DNA of 64,000 nt. Source: Chryseobacterium sp. ON_d1 (GTDB taxonomy: Bacteria; Bacteroidota; Bacteroidia; Flavobacteriales; Weeksellaceae). Shown piece by piece: positions 1-7,597 of the stretch (its first letter is position 1; every line of letters begins with the position of its first letter). The position numbers and the translations under genes were made by a program. The notes under the pieces were generated by a model that searched no databases, was not told where the DNA came from, and saw nothing but the letters and a program-made list of their open reading frames with translations. The DNA lies in contig NZ_BJTC01000001.1 in NCBI RefSeq assembly GCF_006829085.1, forward strand, positions 124,001-188,000, given 5' to 3'.

Positions 1-298
1 ATCATTATTTTACTCGTGCTACCCCGAATTCAAAAAGTTGTTCTGAAATTGAGGAAGACAAATATTCCTTATTAAAATTTATTATGTCAGGAAATACCGT
101 ATAGAAGGTTAATTCATATAGAAATTGCCATGTATTGATATATTTTAGAAACGTAATCTCTATACTTATGGACCATGGTTTTCATCCGTACTTTTGATAT
201 TACCAATATGGAGGCTTTTTAATCTTTCGTTTTCTTACAATTTCTTGTTCATGGACGTATCTACATTTGTCTCAGAAAGAACGTAAAAATCTGTCATC
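1..298. other. Upstream non-coding region
   Basis: No gene can be supported here. Short open stretches run in from the left edge in two forward frames (25-33 codons) but end quickly and match nothing I recognise. The right part holds the promoter region of the DUF2652 gene, including an 18-bp block at 226-243 that recurs upstream of the gene at 2140. Confidence 0.5.
226..269 (+). promoter_or_regulatory. Probable promoter of DUF2652 gene, with shared upstream block
   Basis: TACATTTG at 262-269 is a perfect match to the flavobacterial -7 element TAnnTTTG and lies about 30 bases before the start codon. The block TTCGTTTTCTTACAATTT (226-243) covers the -33 position. The same 18 bases occur at 2075-2092, again 18 bases before a -7-like sequence. 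No clear TTG -33 box is present at the usual spacing. Confidence 0.45.
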
Positions 299-949
299 AT
301 GAAATGTTTATACAAAGAGTATCTGTCAGAAAATAAAAATATCCGTGTTGAAGAAGGTATGATCATCATTCCAGACATTAGTGGTTATACTGACTTTGTC
401 AACAGCATATGCATTGAAGCAGGTCGTTATATCACCAGAGAGCTGCTTTCTGCAATTCTGCAAGCCAATACAATAGGGATGAAAGTCTCAGAAATTGAAG
501 GTGACGCAATATTATTTTACAAATTTTGTAAAAAGCCTTCTGTACAGAAAATCTTAAAACTGTATGAAACAATGCTAAGAAGTTTTACGGTCAGACTTAA
601 AGAAATAGAAGCTGTAATTGGGCATGAGCTTGGGCTGTCATTAAAGTTGGTAGCGCATTATGGGACTTTCTCAGAGTATACTATTGGTGCTTTTAAAAAA
701 CTTTATGGGGAACCGGTTATTAAAGCACATACTCTTTTGAAAAATAATATAAAAAGCAAGACTTATATCCTGATGACCTATGATATGATCTGTAAAGAAT
801 CAGACGAAAAAGAAAAAGAATATTTTTTTGTCAATTATCAAGTAAATAACAATTTTATAACAACCATAAAAAATAAAACAAATGAAACAAACAGCAAAAA
901 CAACATTCGACCCATCAGTTTACAATCCGGTATTGTTCAAAAGCTATAA
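299..949 (+). CDS. DUF2652 protein, nucleotide-cyclase-like fold
   Basis: This 216-residue cytoplasmic protein has no signal peptide or membrane segment. Its N-terminal third resembles class III nucleotide cyclases: PDISGYTDF (Asp26) and EIEGDAILF (Asp69) match the two metal-binding aspartate motifs. Further on, where true cyclases have the Asn and Arg that bind the transition state, this protein has LYGEPVIKAHTLLKN instead, so cyclase activity is doubtful. This pattern fits the DUF2652 family, whose function is unknown. The 3' end overlaps a small out-of-frame ORF. The gene stands alone after a candidate promoter and is followed by a terminator. The family call is fairly secure; a role in signalling is only inferred from the fold. 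Confidence 0.75.
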   Translation: MKCLYKEYLSENKNIRVEEGMIIIPDISGYTDFVNSICIEAGRYITRELLSAILQANTIGMKVSEIEGDAILFYKFCKKPSVQKILKLYETMLRSFTVRLKEIEAVIGHELGLSLKLVAHYGTFSEYTIGAFKKLYGEPVIKAHTLLKNNIKSKTYILMTYDMICKESDEKEKEYFFVNYQVNNNFITTIKNKTNETNSKNNIRPISLQSGIVQKL

Positions 950-1031
950 GGTAATTAAAAAATTAATTAAATATGGTTTTTACATTACTTTAATTTATTT
1001 TGCCTGCGAAGGTTTTATGGCCTGGGATTAA
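882..1031 (+). CDS. Small ORF, 49 residues, single membrane segment
   Basis: An ATG inside the last 68 bases of the DUF2652 gene, in another frame, opens a 49-codon ORF ending just before a hairpin terminator. The product starts MKQTAKTTFDPS, then has a basic stretch (YKVIKKLIKYG), a hydrophobic stretch (FYITLIYFACEGF) and ends in MAWD. It could be a small membrane-associated peptide translationally coupled to the upstream gene. No family is recognised. The support is that it fills the space between the upstream gene and the terminator exactly and looks peptide-like, not random; it is not proven. Confidence 0.4.
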   Translation: MKQTAKTTFDPSVYNPVLFKSYKVIKKLIKYGFYITLIYFACEGFMAWD

Positions 1032-1054
1032 TTTCTCATAAATGTAACTGACCG

Positions 1055-1089
1055 CCATTGATGGGAAAATCCATCAATGGTTTTTATTA
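1055..1089 (+). terminator. Rho-independent terminator
   Basis: CCATTGATGG (1055-1064) and CCATCAATGG (1071-1080) form a perfect 10-bp stem with a 6-base loop, followed by TTTTTATT. It closes the DUF2652/small-ORF unit. Confidence 0.85.
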
Positions 1090-1093
1090 TTAA

Positions 1094-1122
1094 TTGGCAT
1101 TGTAAAATTTTAAATACATTTG
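1094..1122 (+). promoter_or_regulatory. Flavobacterial promoter, both boxes present
   Basis: TTG at 1094-1096 and TACATTTG at 1115-1122 are separated by 18 bases, matching the Flavobacterium consensus TTG-N17-23-TAnnTTTG. It starts right after the preceding terminator and about 34 bases before the ATG of the AraC gene. Its position rules out the upstream in-frame TTG at 1120 as a start codon. Confidence 0.7.
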
Positions 1123-1155
1123 TTTAGACTAAGAATCTATTTCAAAACCAGGAAT

Positions 1156-1965
1156 ATGGAAGGTTATAATAATTACAGAATATCTGCTCCTACAGAATTT
1201 AAAGAGGTTTTTTCGCATTTTTATTATGCAGAAAACAGATCAGAAGAATCTGTAGAAAAGACACTTTTACCTTCATATCAGACCATGATGATTTTCAGTT
1301 TTGGTCATCCTGCATCGTTTATTTCTAACAATAAAGAAAGCATTGAAGTTGAAAAATGTATCGTACTGGGGCCCATAAAACATGCTTTTAACTATATTCT
1401 GCCAAAAGGAGCAGAGATTCTGGTTTGCAATTTTAAAGATGATGCTTTCTTCAGGTTTTTCGGAAATACAGATTTTACAAAGGGTTTAGCCATACATCCT
1501 GATGAGTTGATTCATCAGAATTGTTTTACAATGCTATGGTCCGAATTGAAAAAGATAAGTTCCAATGAAGACCGGGTTCAGGCTCTGCTGGATTTCTGCC
1601 GGCCTTATTTACGGGATCGTAATGGTATCGCAGAACAAATAGCTGCATTTGACCGTACGACCTTCAGCCCGATCAAAGAAATTTCCAGAAAAAATAAGCT
1701 ATCCGAAAGATCACTGCAGACGAATCATAAAAAACATTTTGGCTATACCTCAAAAGAAATTCACCGATATCAGCGTTTTTTAAAAGCAATTCAGATAATC
1801 CAGACCACTTCCTGTCAACATATTAAAATAGATTGGTTTGATGTCATCAGCCAATGTGGTTATTATGATCAAAGCCAACTTATTAAAGATTTTAAATATT
1901 ATATTGATCTCAGTCCTTCAAAATATCTGAAATTCCAGGAATCTATATGTGATCCTAAGAATTAA
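1156..1965 (+). CDS. AraC family transcriptional regulator
   Basis: A 269-residue DNA-binding regulator. The N-terminal 140 residues look like a cupin-type sensing domain (DUF6597-like in arrangement), and the C-terminal 100 residues hold the double helix-turn-helix of AraC proteins, ending with the typical LSPSKYLKF region. An in-frame TTG further upstream (1120) lies inside the -7 promoter element, so the ATG at 1156 (MEGYNNYR) is the chosen start. The gene has its own promoter. It sits before an NmrA-like reductase and an SRPBCC gene in the same direction, which are plausible targets. The ligand is unknown. Confidence 0.85.
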   Translation: MEGYNNYRISAPTEFKEVFSHFYYAENRSEESVEKTLLPSYQTMMIFSFGHPASFISNNKESIEVEKCIVLGPIKHAFNYILPKGAEILVCNFKDDAFFRFFGNTDFTKGLAIHPDELIHQNCFTMLWSELKKISSNEDRVQALLDFCRPYLRDRNGIAEQIAAFDRTTFSPIKEISRKNKLSERSLQTNHKKHFGYTSKEIHRYQRFLKAIQIIQTTSCQHIKIDWFDVISQCGYYDQSQLIKDFKYYIDLSPSKYLKFQESICDPKN

Positions 1966-2074
1966 CCGGACCTTCATCACTTTTATAACACCATCTCATT
2001 ATATGCTGATCAGGCACTAGGATGGGTTGAGTTTATCCATATTGTTTTCCTCATAAAAATATGTAAAAGAAGAC

Positions 2075-2118
2075 TTCGTTTTCTTACAATTTTAAATCCT
2101 GCAATACACTGAATTTTG
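2075..2118 (+). promoter_or_regulatory. Candidate promoter with shared 18-bp block
   Basis: TTCGTTTTCTTACAATTT at 2075-2092 is identical to 226-243. In both places a -7-like element begins 19 bases after the block ends: TACATTTG at 262 and GAATTTTG at 2111. The constant spacing suggests a common -33 region or activator site. Confidence 0.35.
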
Positions 2119-2139
2119 AAGGAATAAAAAACAGTTTTT

Positions 2140-3009
2140 ATGAAACATACAAATCTTCTCATAACAGGAGCAACGGGAAGTGTAGGTACACAACTTGTTA
2201 AGAAATTGGTTAATATGAATGTCTCTTTCAGAGCACTCGTCCGAAGCAATGATCAGGGAGATCTGATGGCTGGTTTGCCACAGGCTGAAATAGCTCTTGG
2301 TGATCTGTCGGATAGCGATAGCCTTGTTCAGGCATTACAGGGAATTGAAAAAGCATTTTTGCTTACCAACTCATCGGAATATGCTGAAGAACTTCAGCTT
2401 AATTTTATTAATGCTGCCCAAAAAGCAGGGGTAAAGCATATTGTGAAATTATCTCAGCTGGCTGCAGACCAGGCTTCTCCGGTACGTTTTCTCAGATATC
2501 ATGCCGCTGTTGAAGAAAGAATCAGAGAGTCGGGAATGGATTATACATTTTTACGCCCGAATTTGTTTATGCAGGGACTTATAACGTTTGGGCATTCTGT
2601 CAGATATGAAAGACAATTTTATGGCTCACTGGGTAATGCCGCTGTCAGTGCTGTTGATATTCGTGATATTGCAGGAGTGGCAGCAAAAGTATTAACAGAG
2701 AATGGGCATGAAAACAAAATCTATAATATAACCGGAAATAAGTCTCTCACTCATTTTCAAATGGCCGAAGTACTTTCCAGAGTATTGGAAGCCGAAATTA
2801 CCTATGTTGATTTAAATTCTGAACAAATGCGTGAAGCATTAACGGTTGCCGGGTTTCCGGAATGGCAGGTAGAGGGGCTGATCGAAGATTATGCTCATTA
2901 TGCAAAAGGAGAGGCCGCTGAAATCTTTAATACAGTTCACGAGATAACGGGAAAACCGGCAATTCAATTCGAACAGTTTGTTCATGATCACTTAGAGTTT
3001 TTCAAATAG
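2140..3009 (+). CDS. NmrA-like NAD(P)-binding reductase
   Basis: This 289-residue cytoplasmic protein begins with an intact dinucleotide-binding motif, LLITGATGSVGTQL, at residues 6-19. The rest follows the atypical SDR pattern of NmrA/YtfG (NAD(P)H:quinone oxidoreductase 2-like) proteins, with KHIVKLSQ and YTFLRPNLFMQ motifs instead of a YxxxK active site. Such proteins reduce quinones or act as redox sensors; the substrate here cannot be told. It is followed 26 bases later by an SRPBCC gene, so the two probably form an operon. The AraC regulator at 1156 lies directly upstream. Confidence 0.85.
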   Translation: MKHTNLLITGATGSVGTQLVKKLVNMNVSFRALVRSNDQGDLMAGLPQAEIALGDLSDSDSLVQALQGIEKAFLLTNSSEYAEELQLNFINAAQKAGVKHIVKLSQLAADQASPVRFLRYHAAVEERIRESGMDYTFLRPNLFMQGLITFGHSVRYERQFYGSLGNAAVSAVDIRDIAGVAAKVLTENGHENKIYNITGNKSLTHFQMAEVLSRVLEAEITYVDLNSEQMREALTVAGFPEWQVEGLIEDYAHYAKGEAAEIFNTVHEITGKPAIQFEQFVHDHLEFFK

Positions 3010-3035
3010 TTTAATCATCCTAAAAATAATATATA

Positions 3036-3560
3036 ATGAAAAAGTTCGTTTACAGTTTTCTTTTAATCGCAGGAATACTTACGGTAATCATTATCTGTCT
3101 GGAAGTTTTCACTTCATACGCTGTGACAGAATCTATCAATAAAAATGCTCCTGTAAAAACCTATCAGGAAATTACAATAAATGCTCCTGCACAAAAAGTT
3201 TATCAGATGATGAGTGATATAGGTCATTGGAAGGATTGGCACAGTGATGTTGAAGATCCTAAGCTAAATGGTCCATTCAAAAAAGACAGCTCTTTTGATT
3301 GGAAAAGTGGTGGTTTAACCATTCATTCTACCTTGCATACCGTAGTGCCAGGACATAAAATAGGTTGGTCAGGTAAAGCTTTCGGGGCTTTTGCAATCCA
3401 TAATTGGTCATTCATAGAACACGATGGCAGAACAACAGTAAAAGTCGAAGAAAGTATGGAAGGCTGGCTGGTATCACTGCTAAGCAGTACATTTCAGAAA
3501 GGCCTGGAAAATTCATTGCAGATCTGGCTGAAGAATCTTAAAGCTAAAGCCGAAAAATAG
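3036..3560 (+). CDS. SRPBCC family protein, membrane-anchored
   Basis: This 174-residue protein has one N-terminal membrane segment at about residues 5-27. It then carries a START/polyketide-cyclase type lipid-binding fold, recognisable from ITINAPAQKVYQMMSDIGHW, the WKSGG strand and the closing VKVEESMEGW and C-terminal amphipathic helix. Proteins of this kind bind hydrophobic ligands in a cavity; the anchor would place the cavity outside the inner membrane. It follows the NmrA-like gene by 26 bases and is likely co-transcribed with it. The specific ligand is unknown. Confidence 0.8.
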   Translation: MKKFVYSFLLIAGILTVIIICLEVFTSYAVTESINKNAPVKTYQEITINAPAQKVYQMMSDIGHWKDWHSDVEDPKLNGPFKKDSSFDWKSGGLTIHSTLHTVVPGHKIGWSGKAFGAFAIHNWSFIEHDGRTTVKVEESMEGWLVSLLSSTFQKGLENSLQIWLKNLKAKAEK

Positions 3561-3705
3561 GTTTTAATTAATTTCCGGAAAATCTTTCGTTTGCTTTTTA
3601 CACTGTGGCTGATAAAATTTCCTGTCATTGGTGGCCAAGATTGCCATTCACGAATGGATGGTAAAAAAACATTTAAAAATAGATGTTTATGGTGGCGCAG
3701 TTTTC

Positions 3706-3766
3706 TTTTTGGCTACAATAAACTAACTTTCGGCTACATCAGGACAGTTAAATCTGTGCAACTTTG
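3706..3766 (+). promoter_or_regulatory. AraC-type direct-repeat operator and weak promoter
   Basis: TTTTTGGCTACA (3706-3717) and CTTTCGGCTACA (3727-3738) share GGCTACA exactly 21 bp apart, the two-helical-turn spacing typical of AraC dimer sites. A -7-like CAACTTTG (7 of 8 matches) lies at 3759-3766, about 24 bases before the start codon, with no TTG -33 box. The second repeat lies just upstream of where that box would be, as in class II AraC-activated promoters. The likely binder is the AraC protein encoded at 5480. Confidence 0.45.
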
Positions 3767-3789
3767 CTTCAACAAAAAATAGTAATGCA

Positions 3790-4704
3790 ATGAAAGTATT
3801 TGTAACAGGAGCATCGGGTTTTAATGGCTCCGCAGTTGTAAAAGAATTAATAGGTGCCGGATACCAGGTCGTTGGTCTGGCCCGTTCGGAAAAATCGGCA
3901 AAAATCATTCATGATTTAGGCGCTGAAGTACTGAAAGGCAATCTTGAGGATACTGAAATACTGAAACAAGGTGCTGCTGATTCGGATGGTATCATTCACT
4001 GTGGGTTTAACCACGACTTTATGAAAGGTGGGGCAACTACATTTTCAGAGGCAGCAGTAACAGACAAAAATGCGATCATTACAATGGGGGAAATGTTTGC
4101 AGGCACAGACAAAACTATGGTAGTTACTGCCGGGATGCTGGGGCTGCCTTCTATCAATGGTTTTATAACCGAAGAGAGTATTGCAGAAAATTCTCTCAGA
4201 TCATCGGAAGCAACTGCATTGGCATTGGCAGAAAAAGGCGTCAATACCTCTGTTGTCAGGCTGGCACCTTCAGTTCATGATAAAGGAGATGAAGGCTTTA
4301 TTCCTTTTATGATCCATCAGGCGCGCAAAAACGGAGTTTCAGCCTATCCGGATAAAGGAAAAAACCGTTGGGTAGGTGTACATCGTCTGGATGCTGCCAG
4401 AGCTTTCCGTTTGGCTTTAGAAAAAGGTCATAAAGGGGGAGTATATAATGTGGTTGACCAGGACGGCATTGAAATGAAAACCATAGCTGCCTGTATTGCG
4501 GATAACCTTAACCTTCCGGTTGTCTCTGTTTCCGGTGAAGAACTTCAGAAACACTTTGAGTGGATGAGCCATTTTATCACAATGGATTGTCCTGTGAGTA
4601 ATGTTAAAACACAGGAAATGCTGGGCTGGAAACCTTTGCATATCGGGCTTCTGGAAGATATGAAGCAGCATTATTTTGAGAAGACAGGTACACAAAGTAT
4701 ATAA
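3790..4704 (+). CDS. SDR family NAD(P)-dependent oxidoreductase, extended/atypical type
   Basis: A 304-residue cytoplasmic protein with the N-terminal motif VFVTGASGFNGSAVV (Rossmann GxxGxxG). It looks like the NAD-dependent epimerase/dehydratase group of SDRs (YwnB/YeeZ-like arrangement), with VVRLAPSVHDKG and RWVGVHRLDAARAFRLAL typical of that group. The substrate is not predictable. It is the first gene of a probable operon with a second SDR (18 bases downstream) and an AraC regulator. A candidate AraC operator lies just upstream. Confidence 0.85.
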   Translation: MKVFVTGASGFNGSAVVKELIGAGYQVVGLARSEKSAKIIHDLGAEVLKGNLEDTEILKQGAADSDGIIHCGFNHDFMKGGATTFSEAAVTDKNAIITMGEMFAGTDKTMVVTAGMLGLPSINGFITEESIAENSLRSSEATALALAEKGVNTSVVRLAPSVHDKGDEGFIPFMIHQARKNGVSAYPDKGKNRWVGVHRLDAARAFRLALEKGHKGGVYNVVDQDGIEMKTIAACIADNLNLPVVSVSGEELQKHFEWMSHFITMDCPVSNVKTQEMLGWKPLHIGLLEDMKQHYFEKTGTQSI

Positions 4705-4722
4705 AATAAAAGTATATTTCAC

Positions 4723-5442
4723 ATGAAAAAAATATTTATAACAGGCGCCAATCAGGGAATTGGTTTTGAAACCGCCAGACAATTGGCCGCACTTGGTCAT
4801 TATGTTTATCTGGGAAGCCGCAGCCTTTTAAATGGAATAGAAGCACAGGAAAAACTAAACAGGGCTGGCTTTCATAATGTAGAATGTATTGAAATAGATG
4901 TTACAGACATTCATTCCATACAGTCTGCAAAACAGACACTGGAGTCCAAAACACAGCAGCTGGATGTGCTGATCAACAATGCGGGTATTGCCGGCGAGCA
5001 GCCACAGAACATATCTACAGGCAGCATCAGCAATCTTAGAAATGTCTTTGAAACTAATTTTTTCGGAGCTGTACAGACTACCCAATTGTTCATCGACCTG
5101 CTAAAAAAATCGGAGGGACCAAGAATAATTAATGTGTCAAGTCCTTTGGGTTCCCTTTCTCTACAAAGCGATTCCCAAAACCCCAATTTCAGGACGTATG
5201 ATGCGTACAGCGCCTCTAAAACTGCTCTCAATGCTTTTACCGTTCTGCTCTCAAAAGAATTTGAGGAAACGGATTTTAAAATAATCAGTGTAGAACCTGG
5301 ATATACGGCATCAAATCTTAACCGATATCAAGGTACCCAGACCCCTGAACAGGCGGCAGGTATCATTGTAAAATTTGTAACTTTACAGGACATACCAACA
5401 GGTAAATTTTTCGACAGGAACGGGAATGAATTAGGCTGGTAA
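4723..5442 (+). CDS. SDR family oxidoreductase, classical type
   Basis: A 239-residue classical short-chain dehydrogenase with all hallmarks: TGANQGIGFE cofactor motif at residues 7-16, NNAG near residue 86, catalytic Ser in IINVSSP and YSASK (Tyr-x-x-x-Lys). It should be an active NAD(P)H-dependent carbonyl reductase; the NAD/NADP preference and substrate are unknown. It resembles the carbonyl reductase-like SDRs of Bacteroidota. It lies 18 bases after the preceding SDR and 37 bases before the AraC gene, in the same operon. Confidence 0.88.
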   Translation: MKKIFITGANQGIGFETARQLAALGHYVYLGSRSLLNGIEAQEKLNRAGFHNVECIEIDVTDIHSIQSAKQTLESKTQQLDVLINNAGIAGEQPQNISTGSISNLRNVFETNFFGAVQTTQLFIDLLKKSEGPRIINVSSPLGSLSLQSDSQNPNFRTYDAYSASKTALNAFTVLLSKEFEETDFKIISVEPGYTASNLNRYQGTQTPEQAAGIIVKFVTLQDIPTGKFFDRNGNELGW

Positions 5443-5479
5443 TGCAAACCGTCTATAAATCAGTTTTTAATTTTAAACT

Positions 5480-6400
5480 ATGGAAAAGCGTCAGATCCAA
5501 AGGATAAAAACCATTAGCGAATTTCACAGGCTGAGGGGATTGCCCAAACCTGATCATCCTCTGATCAGTGTGGTCGATTATTCGGCAATTAAAAGACCTT
5601 CAGATATTGATGAAGTCAGTATGGTGCTTGATTTTTATATGATTTCCCAGAAAAAAGGAATTGGTGGGAAAATGTATTACGGGCAGCAGGAATTTGATTT
5701 TGATGAGGGAGTGATGGCATTTATAGAACCTAACCAGGTTTTCAGGATACAGACTGATCCTGCTTCTACCGAAAAACGTTCGGGCTGGATGTTGCTGGTT
5801 CATCCTGATTTTTTATGGAATACACCGCTGGCCAAAACAATTAAACGGTATGATTATTTTGACTATTCGGTCAATGAAGCATTGTTTCTTTCGGAAAAGG
5901 AACAAAAAACGCTTGACGGCATCATTGATAATATTCAGCAGGAATACCATACCAATATAGACCAGTTCAGCAAGCAGATTATTATTTCACAGATTGAGAG
6001 CCTTCTCAATTATTCGGAACGTTTTTACAACCGCCAGTTCATTACAAGAGAAAAGGGCAATCATCAGATTTTAGCCCTTTTGGAGGACCTGCTTACAGAC
6101 TATTTTGACGGTGATGATTTAGCCATAAAAGGATTGCCAACGGTTCAGTATATTGCAGATACCTTACATATTTCGCCAAAATATCTGAGTGGTTTGCTTA
6201 AAACACTGACCGGGCAAAGCACACAACAGCACATACACGACAAACTCATCAGCAAAGCGAAGGAAAAGCTTTCCACCACCAGTTTGTCCGTCAGTGAAAT
6301 TGCCTATGAGCTGGGTTTTGAACATTCACAGTCATTCAGTAAACTGTTTAAGACCAAAACAGAGATGTCGCCATTAGAATTCAGGGCTTCTTTTAATTGA
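5480..6400 (+). CDS. AraC family transcriptional regulator
   Basis: A 306-residue regulator with an N-terminal ligand-sensing region of about 190 residues and a C-terminal AraC domain (from about residue 215) that holds VQYIADTLHISPKYLSGLLK and, in the second helix-turn-helix, VSEIAYELGFEHSQSFSKLF. It ends in the usual MSPLEFR motif. It is the third gene of an apparent operon with two SDRs, so it most likely controls that operon, probably from the GGCTACA direct repeat upstream of 3790. The inducer is unknown. Confidence 0.88.
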   Translation: MEKRQIQRIKTISEFHRLRGLPKPDHPLISVVDYSAIKRPSDIDEVSMVLDFYMISQKKGIGGKMYYGQQEFDFDEGVMAFIEPNQVFRIQTDPASTEKRSGWMLLVHPDFLWNTPLAKTIKRYDYFDYSVNEALFLSEKEQKTLDGIIDNIQQEYHTNIDQFSKQIIISQIESLLNYSERFYNRQFITREKGNHQILALLEDLLTDYFDGDDLAIKGLPTVQYIADTLHISPKYLSGLLKTLTGQSTQQHIHDKLISKAKEKLSTTSLSVSEIAYELGFEHSQSFSKLFKTKTEMSPLEFRASFN

Positions 6401-6429
6401 GAATGGATTGTACAATATTCGCTCAATAT

Positions 6430-7323
6430 TTATTCAATTCCATAGAGCATTTTAACTTGCTTTTTCGTTTTTTCGTCAGCTAGCTTAAATCCGAATCCAT
6501 CACCCTGACTTCCAAAGACCTGGTAACCGTACTTAAGTCCATAAAACCGATCAATAAGCATTTTCAAAGGACCTACTTCTATTTCTTTGTCAAAAACCGC
6601 CTGTTTAATAACAGGTAAATATTTTTCCATCATTTCAACGTTAGAATGTTGTACAACAGCCCACATAACATTTTCAAATTCCTTGCCTACTAAACTTCTT
6701 CCTATATATGTTTTGTGTTTTTTGTAGAGGGTATCAATGATTGATTGGTTTTCTGTGTCTAAAAGCTGTTGTTTGCTTTGCAACTTTAAGTTTCTGTACT
6801 TCTGGTCATTGATATTAACAGTATACATTTTTTCAACCAGGGGAAAATCCAGGTTATTAGATTGGCAGTACTTTACAATATCAAATTTTTCAGCGGTAGG
6901 ATTGGATTTGCATTGAAGTAGCTGCTGGTCATAATCTTTTCGTATAATAGTGTATTTAGGATTAGTTTTAATTGAATTTTCAAAAGATAAAATATATTCG
7001 CAGCTTCCTTTGGTATCAACAAATTTTCTAAATGCAACGTCAATATTTTCTTTTGTTTCTTTCAAACTGAGAAAAGCATTTAGGATATTAAAATAGTCTG
7101 CCAGATTAAAGTTTTCGGTTTTATTTTTTACAGCACTCTTTGTTTCTTCTAAAATCATAATGCCATAATTATAATCTTTATCCGAAACATTCTGATTTTT
7201 CTTCGGATGATAATTGAGGACCTGGTTTTCAAAGTTTTCTTTTGTAAATCCGGAAGATACTTCTTGCGAATTGCAGGAAGTAAAACCCAGGATGCAGAAT
7301 ATAATAGTTATTATTTTTTTCAT
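6430..7323 (-). CDS. Lipoprotein with DUF6624-like C-terminal region
   Basis: A 297-residue exported lipoprotein. The signal peptide ends in the lipobox FTSC with Cys at about residue 17, followed by NSQE. The C-terminal third contains WAVVQHSN, LIDRFYGLKYG and YQVFGSQ, a pattern I associate with DUF6624 (W-x-x-QH..., DR..., Q-x-x-G-S/T-Q). The middle is a Lys-rich helical region with no recognised motif. The function of the family is unknown. The gene is a single transcript facing the SDR/AraC operon. The domain call is tentative. Confidence 0.6.
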   Translation of the reverse strand: MKKIITIIFCILGFTSCNSQEVSSGFTKENFENQVLNYHPKKNQNVSDKDYNYGIMILEETKSAVKNKTENFNLADYFNILNAFLSLKETKENIDVAFRKFVDTKGSCEYILSFENSIKTNPKYTIIRKDYDQQLLQCKSNPTAEKFDIVKYCQSNNLDFPLVEKMYTVNINDQKYRNLKLQSKQQLLDTENQSIIDTLYKKHKTYIGRSLVGKEFENVMWAVVQHSNVEMMEKYLPVIKQAVFDKEIEVGPLKMLIDRFYGLKYGYQVFGSQGDGFGFKLADEKTKKQVKMLYGIE

Positions 7324-7541
7324 TTGGAGCTTTTAATATTTGTCTAAGTTAGGATTTTCGGACAACTTTATTTCGTTTATTCTGAGAACAGAGTTAAATT
7401 TTTTTATAAGTAGTGGTCATGACAAAAGAATAGTATAGAACTGAATATGAAGCTCTGACAAAAAAAATGAAATTTTGGCAGTATTTATGAAAAAAATTCA
7501 CTTTTCAAAATTTGGTATTTTTTTTGAATTTTACTGATTAA

Positions 7542-7555
7542 CAGCTGGCCAGCTG
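7542..7555. promoter_or_regulatory. Perfect 14-bp palindrome upstream of hsp20
   Basis: CAGCTGGCCAGCTG is a perfect, GC-rich palindrome in an AT-rich spacer between two divergent genes, 43 bases before the small heat-shock gene. It could be a repressor site. It is not the CIRCE sequence. Confidence 0.4.
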
Positions 7556-7597
7556 AAGTTTAAATAATAAATTGTTTAACTTTAAAAGAGCATTATT

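Noticed and set aside
1120..1155. Upstream TTG start for the AraC gene at 1156
   Set aside because: The TTG lies inside the -7 element TACATTTG, so it cannot be within the transcript.
3591..3782. 63-codon ORF on the plus strand between the SRPBCC and SDR genes
   Set aside because: It overlaps the candidate AraC operator and promoter of the next gene, has no recognisable motif and no plausible ribosome site.
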